A stretch of DNA of 46,612 nucleotides from Sporichthyaceae bacterium (lineage in GTDB: Bacteria; Actinomycetota; Actinomycetes; Sporichthyales; Sporichthyaceae), in the NCBI GenBank assembly GCA_036493475.1, contig DASXPS010000017.1, forward strand, positions 1 through 46,612. The letters are read 5' to 3'. Shown here piece after piece: positions 45,830-46,612 of the stretch. How positions within the stretch are numbered: the first letter of the stretch is position 1; each line of letters begins with the position of its first letter. Both the position numbers and the translations under genes were made by a program. The notes beneath the pieces are model-generated. The model made no database searches, was not told the origin of the DNA, and saw only the letters and a list, made by a program, of their open reading frames with translations.

Positions 45830-46612
45830 CGCTCTCGCTACCGCTCGAGCGTGCGGCCACCCTGGACAGCGCGACCGAGCGCTGTGCGCACAACTACCAC
45901 CCGCTACCGGTAGTGGTGGCCTCGGCCAAGGGTTGCTGGGTCGTTGATGTGACTGGTCGTCAGTACCTGGACTGCCTGGCCGCCTACTCCGCGCTGAACT
46001 TCGGCCACGGCCACCCGCACCTGCTGGCCGCCGCCCGCGCACAGCTGGGCCGGGTCACCCTGACCAGCCGCGCGTTCGACCACGACCAGCTTTACGAGTT
46101 CTGCGCCGAACTCGGTGACCTGGCCGGCAAGCAGATGGTGCTGCCGATGAACACCGGCGCCGAGGCCGTGGAGACCGCGATCAAGGTGGCCCGCAAGTGG
46201 GGCTACACGGTCAAGGGCGTACCGGCCGGCCAGGCCACCATCATCGTCGCCGCGGACAACTTCCACGGCCGCACCACCACCATCGTGTCCTTCTCCACCG
46301 ACGCCGGTGCGCGCGACGACTTCGGTCCGTTCACCCCCGGCTTCAAGGTCGTCCCCTACGGCGACGCCGCCGCGTTGGAGGCGGCGATCGACGCCACCAC
46401 GGTGGCCGTGCTGCTCGAGCCGATCCAGGGCGAGGCCGGCGTGGTCGTGCCGCCGGCGGGTTACCTGCCCGCGGTACGCGAGGCCTGCACCCGCAACAAC
46501 GTGCTGTTCATCGCGGATGAGATCCAGTCCGGCCTCGGCCGCACCGGCGCGACGTTCGCCTGCGAGAACGCCGACGTGGTGCCGGACATGTACCTGCTCG
46601 GCAAGGCGCTGG
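45826..46612 (+). CDS. rocD: ornithine-oxo-acid aminotransferase, partial at the window end
   Basis: The first 262 codons of a class III PLP aminotransferase. Visible: [40 protein letters not shown] (PLP phosphate site), [31 protein letters not shown] and [14 protein letters not shown], with the Asp that contacts the PLP nitrogen. The window stops in LLGKAL, just at the Schiff-base lysine. RocD moves the delta-amino group of ornithine to 2-oxoglutarate, giving glutamate semialdehyde. ATG 45826 overlaps the ddaH-like stop (ATGA). The rest of the gene is beyond the window. Confidence 0.9.
   Translation, partial: MTLSLPLERAATLDSATERCAHNYHPLPVVVASAKGCWVVDVTGRQYLDCLAAYSALNFGHGHPHLLAAARAQLGRVTLTSRAFDHDQLYEFCAELGDLAGKQMVLPMNTGAEAVETAIKVARKWGYTVKGVPAGQATIIVAADNFHGRTTTIVSFSTDAGARDDFGPFTPGFKVVPYGDAAALEAAIDATTVAVLLEPIQGEAGVVVPPAGYLPAVREACTRNNVLFIADEIQSGLGRTGATFACENADVVPDMYLLGKAL

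Overview
The window is chromosomal DNA of a high-GC actinobacterium. This rests on GC-rich third positions, frequent GTG starts, a mycothiol gene (mshB), a gene pair for 10-methyl branched fatty acids (tmsA/tmsB type), Tat-dependent lipoproteins, a lysozyme-like exoprotein of actinobacterial type and a DUF222/HNH relic. I cannot name the genus. I see no rRNA, tRNA, CRISPR array, insertion sequence or prophage module.

Layout. 1-5.2 kb: a small gene broken by an amber codon, an unknown 154-aa protein, an HNH nuclease, RNase HI, a metallo-beta-lactamase-fold enzyme, a lipoprotein and a secreted lysozyme-like protein. 5.2-10.4 kb: a Baeyer-Villiger-type flavin monooxygenase divergent from an SDR/saccharopine-dehydrogenase-like pair, then a small membrane protein, a GNAT acetyltransferase, pterin dehydratase and a NUDIX hydrolase. 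10.4-17.4 kb: the most unusual block. Two paralogous Tat-lipoprotein substrate-binding proteins of NitT/TauT type, each behind the same 61-nt leader and with no permease or ATPase, are followed by an overlapping three-gene cassette: a membrane hybrid histidine kinase with two receiver domains, a stand-alone receiver, and a receiver-nucleotide cyclase-LuxR fusion. I read this as a candidate extracellular-ligand sensing system.

17.4-24.7 kb: sdhCAB (minus strand) divergent from tmsA-tmsB, with a CRP/GlxR-like palindrome between them, then a formate/nitrite-type channel. 24.9-31.6 kb: a minus-strand series of VIT-family metal transporter, half-length PPDK-like enzyme, PucR regulator, acyl-CoA synthetase and an orphan LivK-like binding protein. 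31.7-34.4 kb: typA and a frameshifted DUF222/HNH relic. 34.4-40.9 kb: a GT1 glycosyltransferase, a hydrolase-MarR pair behind palindromic sites, GNAT and OsmC genes, a BKACE-type enzyme and an S9 peptidase. 40.9-46.6 kb: mshB, a small membrane protein, a VanW protein, an Lrp/AsnC regulator, and a DDAH-type amidinohydrolase overlapping rocD, which runs off the window end.

How the genes work together: the sdh and tms genes serve central respiration and membrane lipid modification; the Lrp-ddaH-rocD set points to catabolism of arginine derivatives via ornithine; the PucR-acyl-CoA synthetase-binding protein set looks like uptake and activation of an unknown acid. Family assignments are from recognised motifs only; no database search was run.
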